Assembly: GCF_003201815.1 (NCBI RefSeq)
Contig: NZ_QJKB01000001.1
Coordinates: 558,001 to 622,000 of the forward strand
Direction: 5' to 3'
Source: Undibacterium pigrum
GTDB lineage: Bacteria > Pseudomonadota > Gammaproteobacteria > Burkholderiales > Burkholderiaceae_D
DNA length: 64,000 nucleotides
Position numbers and translations under genes: made by a program. This document shows, one piece after another, positions 52,578 to 60,401 of this stretch. Below the pieces are notes generated by a model. The model was not told the origin of the DNA, did no database searches, and saw only the letters and a program-made list of their open reading frames with translations. The first letter of the stretch is position 1; every line of letters starts with the position of its first letter.

Positions 52578-53521
52578 TGGCGACCTACACCTTGCTCGGG
52601 CAAAGCCGCATTCTTCAGAATGCAGTACGAACCACTACGATGCCTTACAAACTAAATTATAGAGAAAACTACTCGATACCGACAGTCGATGCAGTTCCTC
52701 TGGTGATCGAGAATATGGAGTTTATTGATCGCGTCGAAGCTACATCTTCCAAATTTACGGCAAATGGCGTCTGGCTAGATGCGGTTGCAGAACGTAAGTT
52801 TCACACGGGCGACGACGAGGCGTCGCGTAGAGCGGGTGCCGATTGCCAGCCCGATTGGAACTACAAGGCTCAGAACGACGGGCGAGCCGCTGGCGAGGGA
52901 GAGAAACTCGGTAACTTCAATTATGGCGCCACAGGATATTTGCGGGTCTACGACCTGCTAAAGTTAACGGGACTTCCGATTGAAATAGCTTCTGAAACCG
53001 CCCGGTGGATCGTGAGATTCGGTGGCGGTGGGTACCAACTTTTCAGCGATGCAGGTAAACTCTATCGTAATGCAGAAAAAGGGCGTTGGGGTCTAGTCTG
53101 GAATACTAATTTTTTTTCAAAGCAACGCACATTCTATGGAGAGGACCAGGGCGACGTTGCCAACGTTGAGTCAGGTATCAACTTCGGCGAATTCCTTCGT
53201 CTAAGCGGGATCGCACGCCAGGCGGGTGTTCGTTTGGATCGAGAGAATTTTGGTTTCAACGAACCTGAAACGTCATCGTGGTCTGGAACTTTGCTCGAAA
53301 AGCCTTTGGATGAAAGCGGACAGTTCCAACAATGGAGCACCAGAGTTTTAGACGATATAGAACGTTGGAGAACTGAAGTGTCGGCTCGTAATTTCCAAAC
53401 GGAGAAAGCGCAGATCTATGAACGCGCCCAGAAACTTCGTCGTGCCGAGCAACAGAGCGAAGAAGAATGGACCGACACAGACGATTTCCCGTTAAATCCT
53501 GTGGACACCGAAGGGCCGTAA
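52577..53521 (+). CDS. Unknown 314-aa protein, second gene of the module
   Basis: TAATG overlap with the 713-aa gene. It is soluble, with many aromatic and Gly residues (GNFNYGATGYLRVYDLLKLTG, RWIVRFGGGGYQLFSDAGKLYR, NFFSKQRTFYGEDQGDVANV) and a charged helical C-terminus (RVLDDIERWRTEVSARNFQTEKAQIYERAQKLRRAEQ). No catalytic motif is recognised. Tight coupling with the 713-aa gene suggests that both products act in one complex. Location between DUF3800 debris and the SIR2-STAND operon points to a defence or mobile-element role, which is only inference. Confidence 0.65.
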   Translation: MATYTLLGQSRILQNAVRTTTMPYKLNYRENYSIPTVDAVPLVIENMEFIDRVEATSSKFTANGVWLDAVAERKFHTGDDEASRRAGADCQPDWNYKAQNDGRAAGEGEKLGNFNYGATGYLRVYDLLKLTGLPIEIASETARWIVRFGGGGYQLFSDAGKLYRNAEKGRWGLVWNTNFFSKQRTFYGEDQGDVANVESGINFGEFLRLSGIARQAGVRLDRENFGFNEPETSSWSGTLLEKPLDESGQFQQWSTRVLDDIERWRTEVSARNFQTEKAQIYERAQKLRRAEQQSEEEWTDTDDFPLNPVDTEGP

Positions 53522-53531
53522 ACGCGGTTTC

Positions 53532-53684
53532 TTGGATACGTTCATTGCCACTGAGTCTGTGGTTGGCATTTTGAACGAGGTAGGTAATAATTCTCACTCG
53601 AAAGTTACCTTCCTGACTTACGCCGATGCCAGTGGCGTATCGCTTGCTGACTTTATCAGATCCAAGGTAATAACGAACCCATAG
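53532..53684 (+). CDS. Possible small protein or frameshifted tail of the module
   Basis: A 50-codon frame from TTG 53532 to TAG 53684 reads DTFIATESVVGILNEVGN, then KVTFLTYADASGVSLADFIR. It looks protein-like but has no ATG and no ribosome site. It lies one frame off the end of the 314-aa gene, so a frameshifted extension of that protein is equally possible. Confidence 0.3.
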   Translation: MDTFIATESVVGILNEVGNNSHSKVTFLTYADASGVSLADFIRSKVITNP

Positions 53685-53715
53685 ACTAGGTTAGTTTCGG
53701 CACCCACACTGCGCA

Positions 53716-56700
53716 TCAATAGACTGCAATATCTGCGATCTCTGGAGTTTCCAATACTGCAACTGGACCATTAAAAGAGAATCCAATAAAAACGTGAATT
53801 ACTCCTGACGCATTCGTCTTTAAAGGAGCGTCAATTTGAAGCTCAGGAACACTAGCCATTGCTCGATTGCCGACCAATCGAGCATTACATTGAAAGCGCC
53901 TTGGATTACCATTCTTGTCTTGAAAGATCGCTCGGATTGAATTTGGTTTGTGGTTAGTAGAGTTTTCTCGACGCAATTGGGCAAAGGTGGCATTCGCTTC
54001 GGTTGTATTATTGAGATGAAAATATGCAACTGCTAAATAGAATCGCTTCAGTACATCATTCTCGAACTTTGGATCTAGTAACACTTCAAGCAAATCATCA
54101 CAAAATACATCCCAATCAACCTCCTTAAACCCCTGTATTTTCCATCGCACAACCAGATCGACACGGATACTCAAAAATTCTGTGGTTGGTTTGCTTCCGC
54201 CTAACTCGATGAGTGCGAAACATTCCCGCAGATAACTATTTAGCTCGTTGTAGTCCTTCCCCTTGCCAGTTTGGCTGGCCTCGACGAGCTGTCGCCGTGC
54301 GGCCAACGCGAACCCGCTTTGTCGCGCCGTCCTTTTGAATAATTCAACTGCCATCGATTTGAGTCGGTCTGAATCTGGAATAAGTCCTAAGATTTTGCGT
54401 TGCAGGTCTTCCAACATTCCGATTGTTTTATTATGTTGAAAAGATGTTCGTGCTTTTGCTCCAACGGTTTGATATGCTCGTTCTATTTCCTCGAATGCCC
54501 TCAGGGTAAGTTTGTCAGCAATCTCTCCGTCTTGCCGCTGTACTGCAAGTTGAGCTAGCTCAAACCTGAGGTTTGCCGCTACGTGCGATGTGTGGGCATT
54601 AAAAAATGTCGGCGAAGCGGCAAGGCTTAAATGATGTTCTACGGTTTCCGCCCCCATAGTCCATTCCACCGCACCGTTGCGAACTTGTTGAAGCATTGCA
54701 GCAGCCATCGACGCATGAATATGCTCTCGCGGGGCATCCCGATCAGAACCGCTAGAGGCAGCACTACGAAGAGCCTTTTCCATTTGACGATATGCAGTTC
54801 CGTCTTTAGGACCTTTATCTTGAATCCAGATGCCGAAGTGATGCTCGAGCAGTCGATCTTCAAACGGCAAGTTGTCTAAAGCTGCTTCGTACAACTCATA
54901 TCCTTGTTCGTATGAAAAGAGATCTCCCAGTTTATGTCTCGCGCGTACTAGTACGTCTATCAAGAAGCCTCGATAAGGCGCGGAGCCGTCTTTGCATGCT
55001 ACGATCAGCTCTTTCAACACTCTTACTTCGCCCATATGACCTGCCAAACCACCATTTACAAGGTCAATTAGTACCTTTGTGACGACATCATTCCGCGTAA
55101 AGTACATTACCGTCGTGCCGTCGTCAGACATATCGTCATATAACAATCCCCATAGCGGTCTGCCATTTTCAAGAGACCCTATCCATGCAGCGTAGTCGAT
55201 ACCTAGCGCGTGGACTAAAACTTCTACGGGGAGCCCAATACCGAGTCTGGTACTGACAGTGACGTACTCGTAGGCCTTATGAGCCTGTTTCCCACTTACC
55301 ACTAACGACTGCGCGAGTTCCGGAATATTTGCTACGTCACCTAATCTGAAATACTCGTCCTTCAAAGATTCGGCAAGTTGAGATTTAGTTTCGGGGACCA
55401 AATACCAAAGACTGCAGAGTATGTCTCGCGCATTCTTAATTTGAGCGGTCTGTACAAGGCTCATGGCCTTCTCTACCGTGGTAACGGCGCCGATCTTCAA
55501 TAACATCTCTGACATCTGCTCCATCTCTCCGTCAGAGAGTTCAAAAGGAATATCGATTTCCTTATGAGCGATCGTCGATGTGGTCGCGGTCCGTAACTCA
55601 GAGAGATAGCGATCAGTATTTCGCAACGTGACCACCAAAGTCGTCGGAATCGGCGATTCTTCCAACGCGACAAGAGCGTCAGCCGAGTCAATTCGTAAAG
55701 CCCAAGGATCGTCGCAGAACAGTATTAGATTTTTGAAGTGCTTGTCGTGAGACTTCTTCAACTCGGTAAACAACTCGTTGACCCACTTCTTAAACGAACG
55801 CAGCCACAGACCAGATGTGACGCGACGGCACCATAATACTAACGTTCCGTTCTCAGATACTTCGAGGGCGACCCTTTTTGCGATGGTCGTTTTGCCTACT
55901 CCCGCGTCTCCAACTAACAATACGACGCGCGGCTGCTTAGGGCGTGCGAGTGACACTTGTAAGCGAATTTCGTTAGCGATATCGCTAACGCAATCGCGTT
56001 TCAAATCGAGATTCGCTTGAAATGGCCGCCAGTCAGACGACGCAGGACGAAACAGGCTATCGATGCAACTAGGTTTTTCCAACGGGCTCAGTTGTAACGT
56101 TGTTTCTTCAGCTATGGGGACAACAGCAACTGGGCTGTCGTAGTTGCTTGCGAAGTCTTGCACCAGACGAAATGGTGTTTTTAGCGGAGCGAGGGTTATC
56201 GCAAGACTTCCAAGGCTGCGTTGCTTCGAAACTAGTTCAGTGAGGTCTCGCTGAGAGCCATCAACAACCGCGACGTCGAACTTCTTTAAGATCGCCCTTA
56301 TAGTTGGATCCTTTAAGCAGGGATCACCTTTCAAAAACCGAAGTTTTGTGATTCGAGGGCTGCTTTGCGTAGCAAAGAGACTTAAGACGTCTCTCAAACG
56401 TTGCAATGCTGACTCAAAACCTAATACGACGAGTGGCGCATCTCGCAGGTAGTTCGATAGACTGTTCATCATACGCGACCATGACTGCTTGCGTAGGAGG
56501 GTGTCCGCATCGGATAAACAAACGGTTCGCTCCTCCTCACTGTTATTTAGATTGCCCAAGAGTTTGTATATTGGGTAGGATCTACTAGGGGGTTCAACGG
56601 AAGCGTGATCGACAATTGTTACCGATTTCGATGATGGAACGCCATCAGTGTAATTTCTCAGAGCCTCCTCTAATATCAAATCTTCAGTCATTGCGACATA

Positions 56701-57018
56701 GGCAGACCATCCCGCTAATACTATGTGTGGAACTTCAAGCGAGGGTTTTAGTCCCCGAAGCTTTTCAATGAGGGCATGGGTCAATAGATCATGCTTTTCT
56801 GGGTGCAATTCGAAAGCCGCATCGACCGCCGCCGGATAATCTACATCTGAAGCATCTGATGCGAGAATGCCAGAGAAACCAAGCCTAGCAAAAACATCAT
56901 AGAACGCCTCGGCAAGCTCTCCTGGCACACGAGTAACGCCTGGTCCAAACAGGAGTCCCGGCCTCAGAGTTAAACTTGACAATTCCTCTTTGAATAATTC
57001 TAGGTCCATTTCACGCAT
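53716..57018 (-). CDS. SIR2-like / STAND NTPase (Avs-like), 1100 aa
   Basis: The N-terminus resembles the SIR2-like domain of defence proteins: LLFGPGVTRVPG (23-33), SYPIYKLLGNLNN (147-159), CLSDADTLLRKQSW (167-180) and DAPLVVLGFES. Where family members have a catalytic His in KLHG, this protein has Leu154, so NAD hydrolysis is doubtful. A P-loop NTPase follows, with Walker A GDAGVGKTT (370-378) and Walker B LILFCDDPW (431-439). The rest is helical, TPR-like. SIR2-STAND proteins deplete NAD on phage infection; this one may instead rely on its neighbour, a nuclease-like protein encoded 9 bp upstream in the same operon. Confidence 0.75.
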   Translation of the reverse strand: MREMDLELFKEELSSLTLRPGLLFGPGVTRVPGELAEAFYDVFARLGFSGILASDASDVDYPAAVDAAFELHPEKHDLLTHALIEKLRGLKPSLEVPHIVLAGWSAYVAMTEDLILEEALRNYTDGVPSSKSVTIVDHASVEPPSRSYPIYKLLGNLNNSEEERTVCLSDADTLLRKQSWSRMMNSLSNYLRDAPLVVLGFESALQRLRDVLSLFATQSSPRITKLRFLKGDPCLKDPTIRAILKKFDVAVVDGSQRDLTELVSKQRSLGSLAITLAPLKTPFRLVQDFASNYDSPVAVVPIAEETTLQLSPLEKPSCIDSLFRPASSDWRPFQANLDLKRDCVSDIANEIRLQVSLARPKQPRVVLLVGDAGVGKTTIAKRVALEVSENGTLVLWCRRVTSGLWLRSFKKWVNELFTELKKSHDKHFKNLILFCDDPWALRIDSADALVALEESPIPTTLVVTLRNTDRYLSELRTATTSTIAHKEIDIPFELSDGEMEQMSEMLLKIGAVTTVEKAMSLVQTAQIKNARDILCSLWYLVPETKSQLAESLKDEYFRLGDVANIPELAQSLVVSGKQAHKAYEYVTVSTRLGIGLPVEVLVHALGIDYAAWIGSLENGRPLWGLLYDDMSDDGTTVMYFTRNDVVTKVLIDLVNGGLAGHMGEVRVLKELIVACKDGSAPYRGFLIDVLVRARHKLGDLFSYEQGYELYEAALDNLPFEDRLLEHHFGIWIQDKGPKDGTAYRQMEKALRSAASSGSDRDAPREHIHASMAAAMLQQVRNGAVEWTMGAETVEHHLSLAASPTFFNAHTSHVAANLRFELAQLAVQRQDGEIADKLTLRAFEEIERAYQTVGAKARTSFQHNKTIGMLEDLQRKILGLIPDSDRLKSMAVELFKRTARQSGFALAARRQLVEASQTGKGKDYNELNSYLRECFALIELGGSKPTTEFLSIRVDLVVRWKIQGFKEVDWDVFCDDLLEVLLDPKFENDVLKRFYLAVAYFHLNNTTEANATFAQLRRENSTNHKPNSIRAIFQDKNGNPRRFQCNARLVGNRAMASVPELQIDAPLKTNASGVIHVFIGFSFNGPVAVLETPEIADIAVY

Positions 57019-57027
57019 CAGAATTCC

Positions 57028-57789
57028 TTATTCGACGAATTTTTCGAGTCTTGTAAACGAACCACTTGAACCCCACTCTTCGAAGCCACTTAATGCTAGC
57101 CCGCCTAACTGAGGGGCGATGGCTGCAAATAAATCACAGAAGCCACAGGCAAAAGCACGACCGCACCCATTAAAGGCGCTAATCTTAATCTTGCCACCGA
57201 CGACGCGAGGAAACGCTAAAAAATTGTTACCTAAGATCAAACAAGTTGGCAGGCAATGGCTACTCTCATTTAGTGGGAAATGAGTCTTGAGTACTTCACC
57301 GAGTGTAGATATCGCACTTTCAAGGTCACGGGTCACGGGCATTTCGTAAAAAATAATTCCACTCCAAAGATTTGGCAAAGTAAGTGTGCGGCCCATCGCC
57401 ACTGATCTGACTTTCTTCACGTTCTCTATCGCGTCATCCAAAGTCTCTTTCGAGAAGTTAGATTTAACTTCTATTGTTGCCAGCATGGACGCTGGATCTA
57501 TAATCGAAACGCCCCCTTCGCAAAAATATGGCAGATGCATGCGTCGATTGAAGAGCAAGATGTCAATCTCAGGTGAACAACCTTCTTGATCATTTACGCT
57601 TCGGACAAATCCAGTAGAACATTCACATTCATTTGGCAGATAACGAATAAGAAAATCTCGAAGAATTGCCTCTTTGTGGTGCCCATCTGTTAGCCAATGA
57701 GCCGATCCGATTAGTTGCCTAACCCGGTCTTTTCGTGCTTGCAGCTCAGCTCCCCAAGATTCCAAATATGCCGCAATATCAGGCTTCAA
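57028..57789 (-). CDS. DUF6602-like, PD-(D/E)XK nuclease-type protein
   Basis: 253 aa, first gene of the two-gene operon with the SIR2-STAND protein, 9 bp apart. The core shows a nuclease-type active site: Glu40 in GHHKEAILRDFL, Asp76 in SPEIDILLFNR, and Glu107-x-Lys109 in LATIEVKSNFS. This layout matches DUF6602 as I know it. Four Cys near the C-terminal region (GCGRAFACGFCD) might bind a metal. The protein could be the effector that the STAND protein controls. Confidence 0.7.
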   Translation of the reverse strand: MKPDIAAYLESWGAELQARKDRVRQLIGSAHWLTDGHHKEAILRDFLIRYLPNECECSTGFVRSVNDQEGCSPEIDILLFNRRMHLPYFCEGGVSIIDPASMLATIEVKSNFSKETLDDAIENVKKVRSVAMGRTLTLPNLWSGIIFYEMPVTRDLESAISTLGEVLKTHFPLNESSHCLPTCLILGNNFLAFPRVVGGKIKISAFNGCGRAFACGFCDLFAAIAPQLGGLALSGFEEWGSSGSFTRLEKFVE

Positions 57790-58096
57790 CTTCGTTCTCC
57801 ATTGTTTTTTTGAATTATTGTGGCGCTCTATTTATTCTAAGCGGCTTGAAATTCAAAATGCGAAAGTCTGTGTTCCTTGACCAGTGTTATCAGAACGTAA
57901 CTAACCGCCCACCGCGGTTCTCACTGCTTATTCGCATGCTAATGCGAGAGACACTTAATGTCGAGGAATAAACTATCCTTCCAATTGAAAATTGAACTAG
58001 TGAGAGTTGCTGTTTGTTAAACCCGCAATTGGGGGGTAGGGGGGCGCCGAGAAGGCGCCGTTTAAGAATCCAGTGTTCTGTCAGGAAATTTTCAAA
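57790..58096. other. Intergenic region between the SIR2 operon and the IS3 relic
   Basis: About 300 bases with the presumed promoter of the DUF6602-SIR2 operon. A small GGCGCC hairpin lies at 58043-58059. No gene is supported. Confidence 0.4.
58043..58059. terminator. GC-rich hairpin next to the IS3 relic
   Basis: GGCGCC - GAGAA - GGCGCC, a 6-bp stem followed by GTTT. It could be a weak terminator or part of an insertion-sequence end. Confidence 0.3.
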
Positions 58097-59027
58097 CTAG
58101 TTGTCGCCTGAGAGTTGCATTTGTCTCGCTTTTTTCAGTTCCAGATCATCCTCCTTGCTGTTGACGACTTCTTTGACGCCTTTTCCTGGGTTCAAGTTCA
58201 CGACGGTGATCGGTTACCAGTTGCGTGTGGCGCCACTCCCGCGCCGCGGATGTCGTGCCTTTGCCGTTTTGTAGAGTTCGGTTCGTTTTCCCAGAAGTTC
58301 GTCGTCCTGTCCCACATGACGTTGCGATGGCGTCACGAATTGCACGGCGCTGTGGCGGTGCTCCTGGTTGTACTAGTGGACGAACGCGCCTACCCATTGC
58401 CGGGCCGTCATCAGGCTGACGAATGGGTTTTTGGGATAGGAGGGGCGGTATCTCGTGGTCTTGAAGATGCTCTCGTTGTGCGGGTTATCGTTGCTGCATT
58501 TCGGACTGCTAAACACCGGCGTGACCCCGAGTGCCATCAGCGTGGCCAGCATCGTGGCGCCCTTCATCGTGCTACCATTATCGGAGAGTAGCACTACCTG
58601 ATTCGGTACGATCTGCTCACGTTGGCAAATGTCGAACATAACGTCGCTCGCCAGTTGGCCGCTTTCGCTGTCATAGACTTGCCAGCCGACTATCTTACGG
58701 CTAAAGATATCCATGAACAGGTATAGATAAAAATAGATTCCCCTGACCTGCGTCGGCAGGTAGGTGATGTCCCAGGAGAACAATTCGCCCAATGTCCTCG
58801 CGCATAGCGCACGCGGTTTGCGCCGCAGTTTGCGGAGGCTTGTTGGCACTACGGTGTTTGAGCTGGTTCGTGGCATTGAGCACGCGATAGATCGTCGACT
58901 CCGAAGCCACATACTCTCCCTGATCGGGCAGCCGAGGCACGATCAGGCTGGTCGGCAGGCGACCGAATTCTGGCGAGTTGGCGACCGCCAACAGGTTCTG
59001 GCGTTCGAGCTCGCTCAATTGATTCAT
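58097..59027 (-). pseudogene. IS3-type transposase (OrfB-like), inactivated
   Basis: The minus strand encodes an integrase-core transposase: MNQLSELERQNLLAVANSPEF at the start, the DDE core with SWDITYLPTQVRGIYFYLYL, SRKIVGWQVY, LLSDNGSTMKG and SPKCSNDNPHNES, then a HWYNxEHRHS-type region. It is broken by a frameshift near 58830, a TAG at 58373-58375 where Trp is expected, and a TAA at 58214-58216; the frame then runs to a TAG at 58097. No OrfA or complete IS ends were found, and the 5' side is cut at 59031 by the IS21-like relic. It cannot be active. Confidence 0.8.
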
Positions 59028-59031
59028 GGGC

Positions 59032-59181
59032 TGTTGACGCTGATGCCAAGTTGATCCCTGTGCCGAAATTTCAATGACCCAGGCTTCTGTCGCTTAAGTT
59101 ATTGAGTTAATGGATTTCTAGAACGTCTTGGTGTGGCAGTGGCACTTCAACGCCTGGGTCAATTTAACTTCAGCGCCAACA
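59032..59181. mobile_element. 150-bp relic with IS21-like inverted ends
   Basis: It begins TGTTGACGCTGATGCCAAG and ends with the inverted counterpart (reverse complement TGTTGGCGCTGAAGTTAAAT), i.e. TGT...ACA ends with about 28-bp imperfect repeats. An inner sub-repeat (AATGACCCAGGC / GCCTGGGTCAATT) fits the multiple-repeat ends of IS21 elements. It has no istA/istB genes, so it is an internally deleted, MITE-like remnant. No target duplication was seen. Its left end matches 4470-4507. Confidence 0.55.
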
Positions 59182-59203
59182 AGTATGGACATTAGGGGTG
59201 TAA

Positions 59204-59311
59204 ATGGGTGAAAAAGTGCAAAAAGTCGTGGACATTGAGAAAAGTGAGAATATCCCCGTGTTTATTGACTATTCAGGAATGTCCATTGGTACTAAACACA
59301 TACTTACCTGA
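59204..59311 (+). CDS. Possible 35-aa small protein
   Basis: ATG with AGGGG 5 nt upstream, starting GEKVQKVVDIEKSENIPVFI and ending in TGA at 59309-59311. A stop codon directly precedes it, so it is not the end of a longer frame. A strong terminator lies 38 bp downstream. It could be a real small gene or chance; there is no family hint. Confidence 0.3.
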   Translation: MGEKVQKVVDIEKSENIPVFIDYSGMSIGTKHILT

Positions 59312-59348
59312 GCAGCCAGGGTATTGAATAAAAGTAGGTTGAATAAAG

Positions 59349-59376
59349 AAAAAGCCAGGGTGACCTGGCTTTTTTT
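59349..59376. terminator. Strong Rho-independent terminator
   Basis: A 10-bp stem AAAAAGCCAGG / CCTGGCTTTTT with a GTGA loop and seven T. The A-rich 5' arm lets it also end the minus-strand gene at 59474. Confidence 0.75.
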
Positions 59377-59473
59377 GCATGCGTAAATTTGGGCAGCTTT
59401 TGGTGACTGTTTACTATTTATATGGCCAGCGCTTATTTAACGATTACTCAACTATTACGCAACTGCTCCTCAA

Positions 59474-60019
59474 CTATTTGCCCAATAACAAATCAAGTCT
59501 GTCGCTCAGGCTGCGTGCCATTTCTGGCCCCTTGGCTTTTTGTACTGCTTCAACATAGGCCTGGCGCAGGGCGCGAAAATCATCAATATTTCCGGCGCGT
59601 TCCACTTTGAGTTGTAGCCCGTAGCCACGCAAGCCTATGGCACTCTTGATGGTCTCATTGTAGAAGTTGTAGAGTGCCTGAAAGCGTTCGGCATCTGTCA
59701 TTGCTGGTATTTCAGGTTCTGGGGATTTTGCTGCAGCAATCAGGCCGGGTTCACTGCTGTTCGCGGGCGTACTTGATTCTGTGATGTCCAGGTCGATGTC
59801 GGCTTGAGCAGCAATTTCAATAATGAATTCCTGCTCCAGAAGCTCTTGCAGATTTTGTTCTGTTAAACCCAGAGCGGCCACTTTTTTCATGATCTCTGCG
59901 GCAGTTTGTTTGCCATCTATCATGACCAGTAAAGTACGCAATCTGGATGCCAGTTGATACTTTCTGGTAGTAATTTCTTCGCGACCTTTTTCGGTTTTGT
60001 CGTAGACGCTTGCATTCAT
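59474..60019 (-). CDS. Conserved hypothetical protein
   Basis: 181 aa. The first 70 residues (TEKGREEITTRKYQLASRLRTLLVMIDGKQTAAEIMKKVAALGLTEQNL) look like a small helical, winged-helix-like domain. An acidic Pro/Ser/Glu linker (residues 80-105) leads to a second helical domain (RFQALYNFYNETIKSAIGLRGYGLQLKVERAGNIDDFRALR). I have seen similar proteins in Oxalobacteraceae, always as hypothetical. It lies 109 bp after the Cys-rich gene of the feo operon, on the same strand, so co-transcription is possible. Confidence 0.7.
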   Translation of the reverse strand: MNASVYDKTEKGREEITTRKYQLASRLRTLLVMIDGKQTAAEIMKKVAALGLTEQNLQELLEQEFIIEIAAQADIDLDITESSTPANSSEPGLIAAAKSPEPEIPAMTDAERFQALYNFYNETIKSAIGLRGYGLQLKVERAGNIDDFRALRQAYVEAVQKAKGPEMARSLSDRLDLLLGK

Positions 60020-60128
60020 ATCCAGCTACGGCCTTTGCTTGTCTCTATATGTCAGAAATTGTTTCTGTTTTTTTGAGGATACAGCAATTCCGCCTGACTG
60101 CCAATGAAATGCAGGTATATGCTGGCTC

Positions 60129-60398
60129 TTATCCGTGATTGGCTGCGTTGCGTACCAGTTTTACAGGTTTTAATTCGGAAGTAGATGTGCAGGTGTCATT
60201 CGACGAAGATGAACAACTGCTGCAACCAGATCCACAGCCCGCTGTTTGTTTGATTACTTTGGACAGCAAGGGGGTAAGTGCAGGAAAGTGAGCGAGAACA
60301 AATATCCTGATCTTTTCCCTTGCCGCTGCAGGTATCCATTTCAATAATAGATAAGCTGAGGCCAGGCTTAGTAACAAAACTGCGATCAGGTTTTGCAT
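60129..60398 (-). CDS. Small Cys-rich membrane protein, Feo-associated (DUF6587-like)
   Basis: 89 aa. One N-terminal transmembrane helix (LIAVLLLSLASAYLLLKWI), a short amphipathic stretch, and a Cys cluster GCGSGCSSCSSSSNDTC. It starts 3 bp after the feoB stop, so it is part of the operon. Small Cys-rich partners of FeoB in betaproteobacteria are of this kind; the Cys cluster may pass or sense iron. It is not homologous to the winged-helix FeoC of enterobacteria. Confidence 0.75.
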   Translation of the reverse strand: MQNLIAVLLLSLASAYLLLKWIPAAAREKIRIFVLAHFPALTPLLSKVIKQTAGCGSGCSSCSSSSNDTCTSTSELKPVKLVRNAANHG

Positions 60399-60401
60399 GT
60401 C

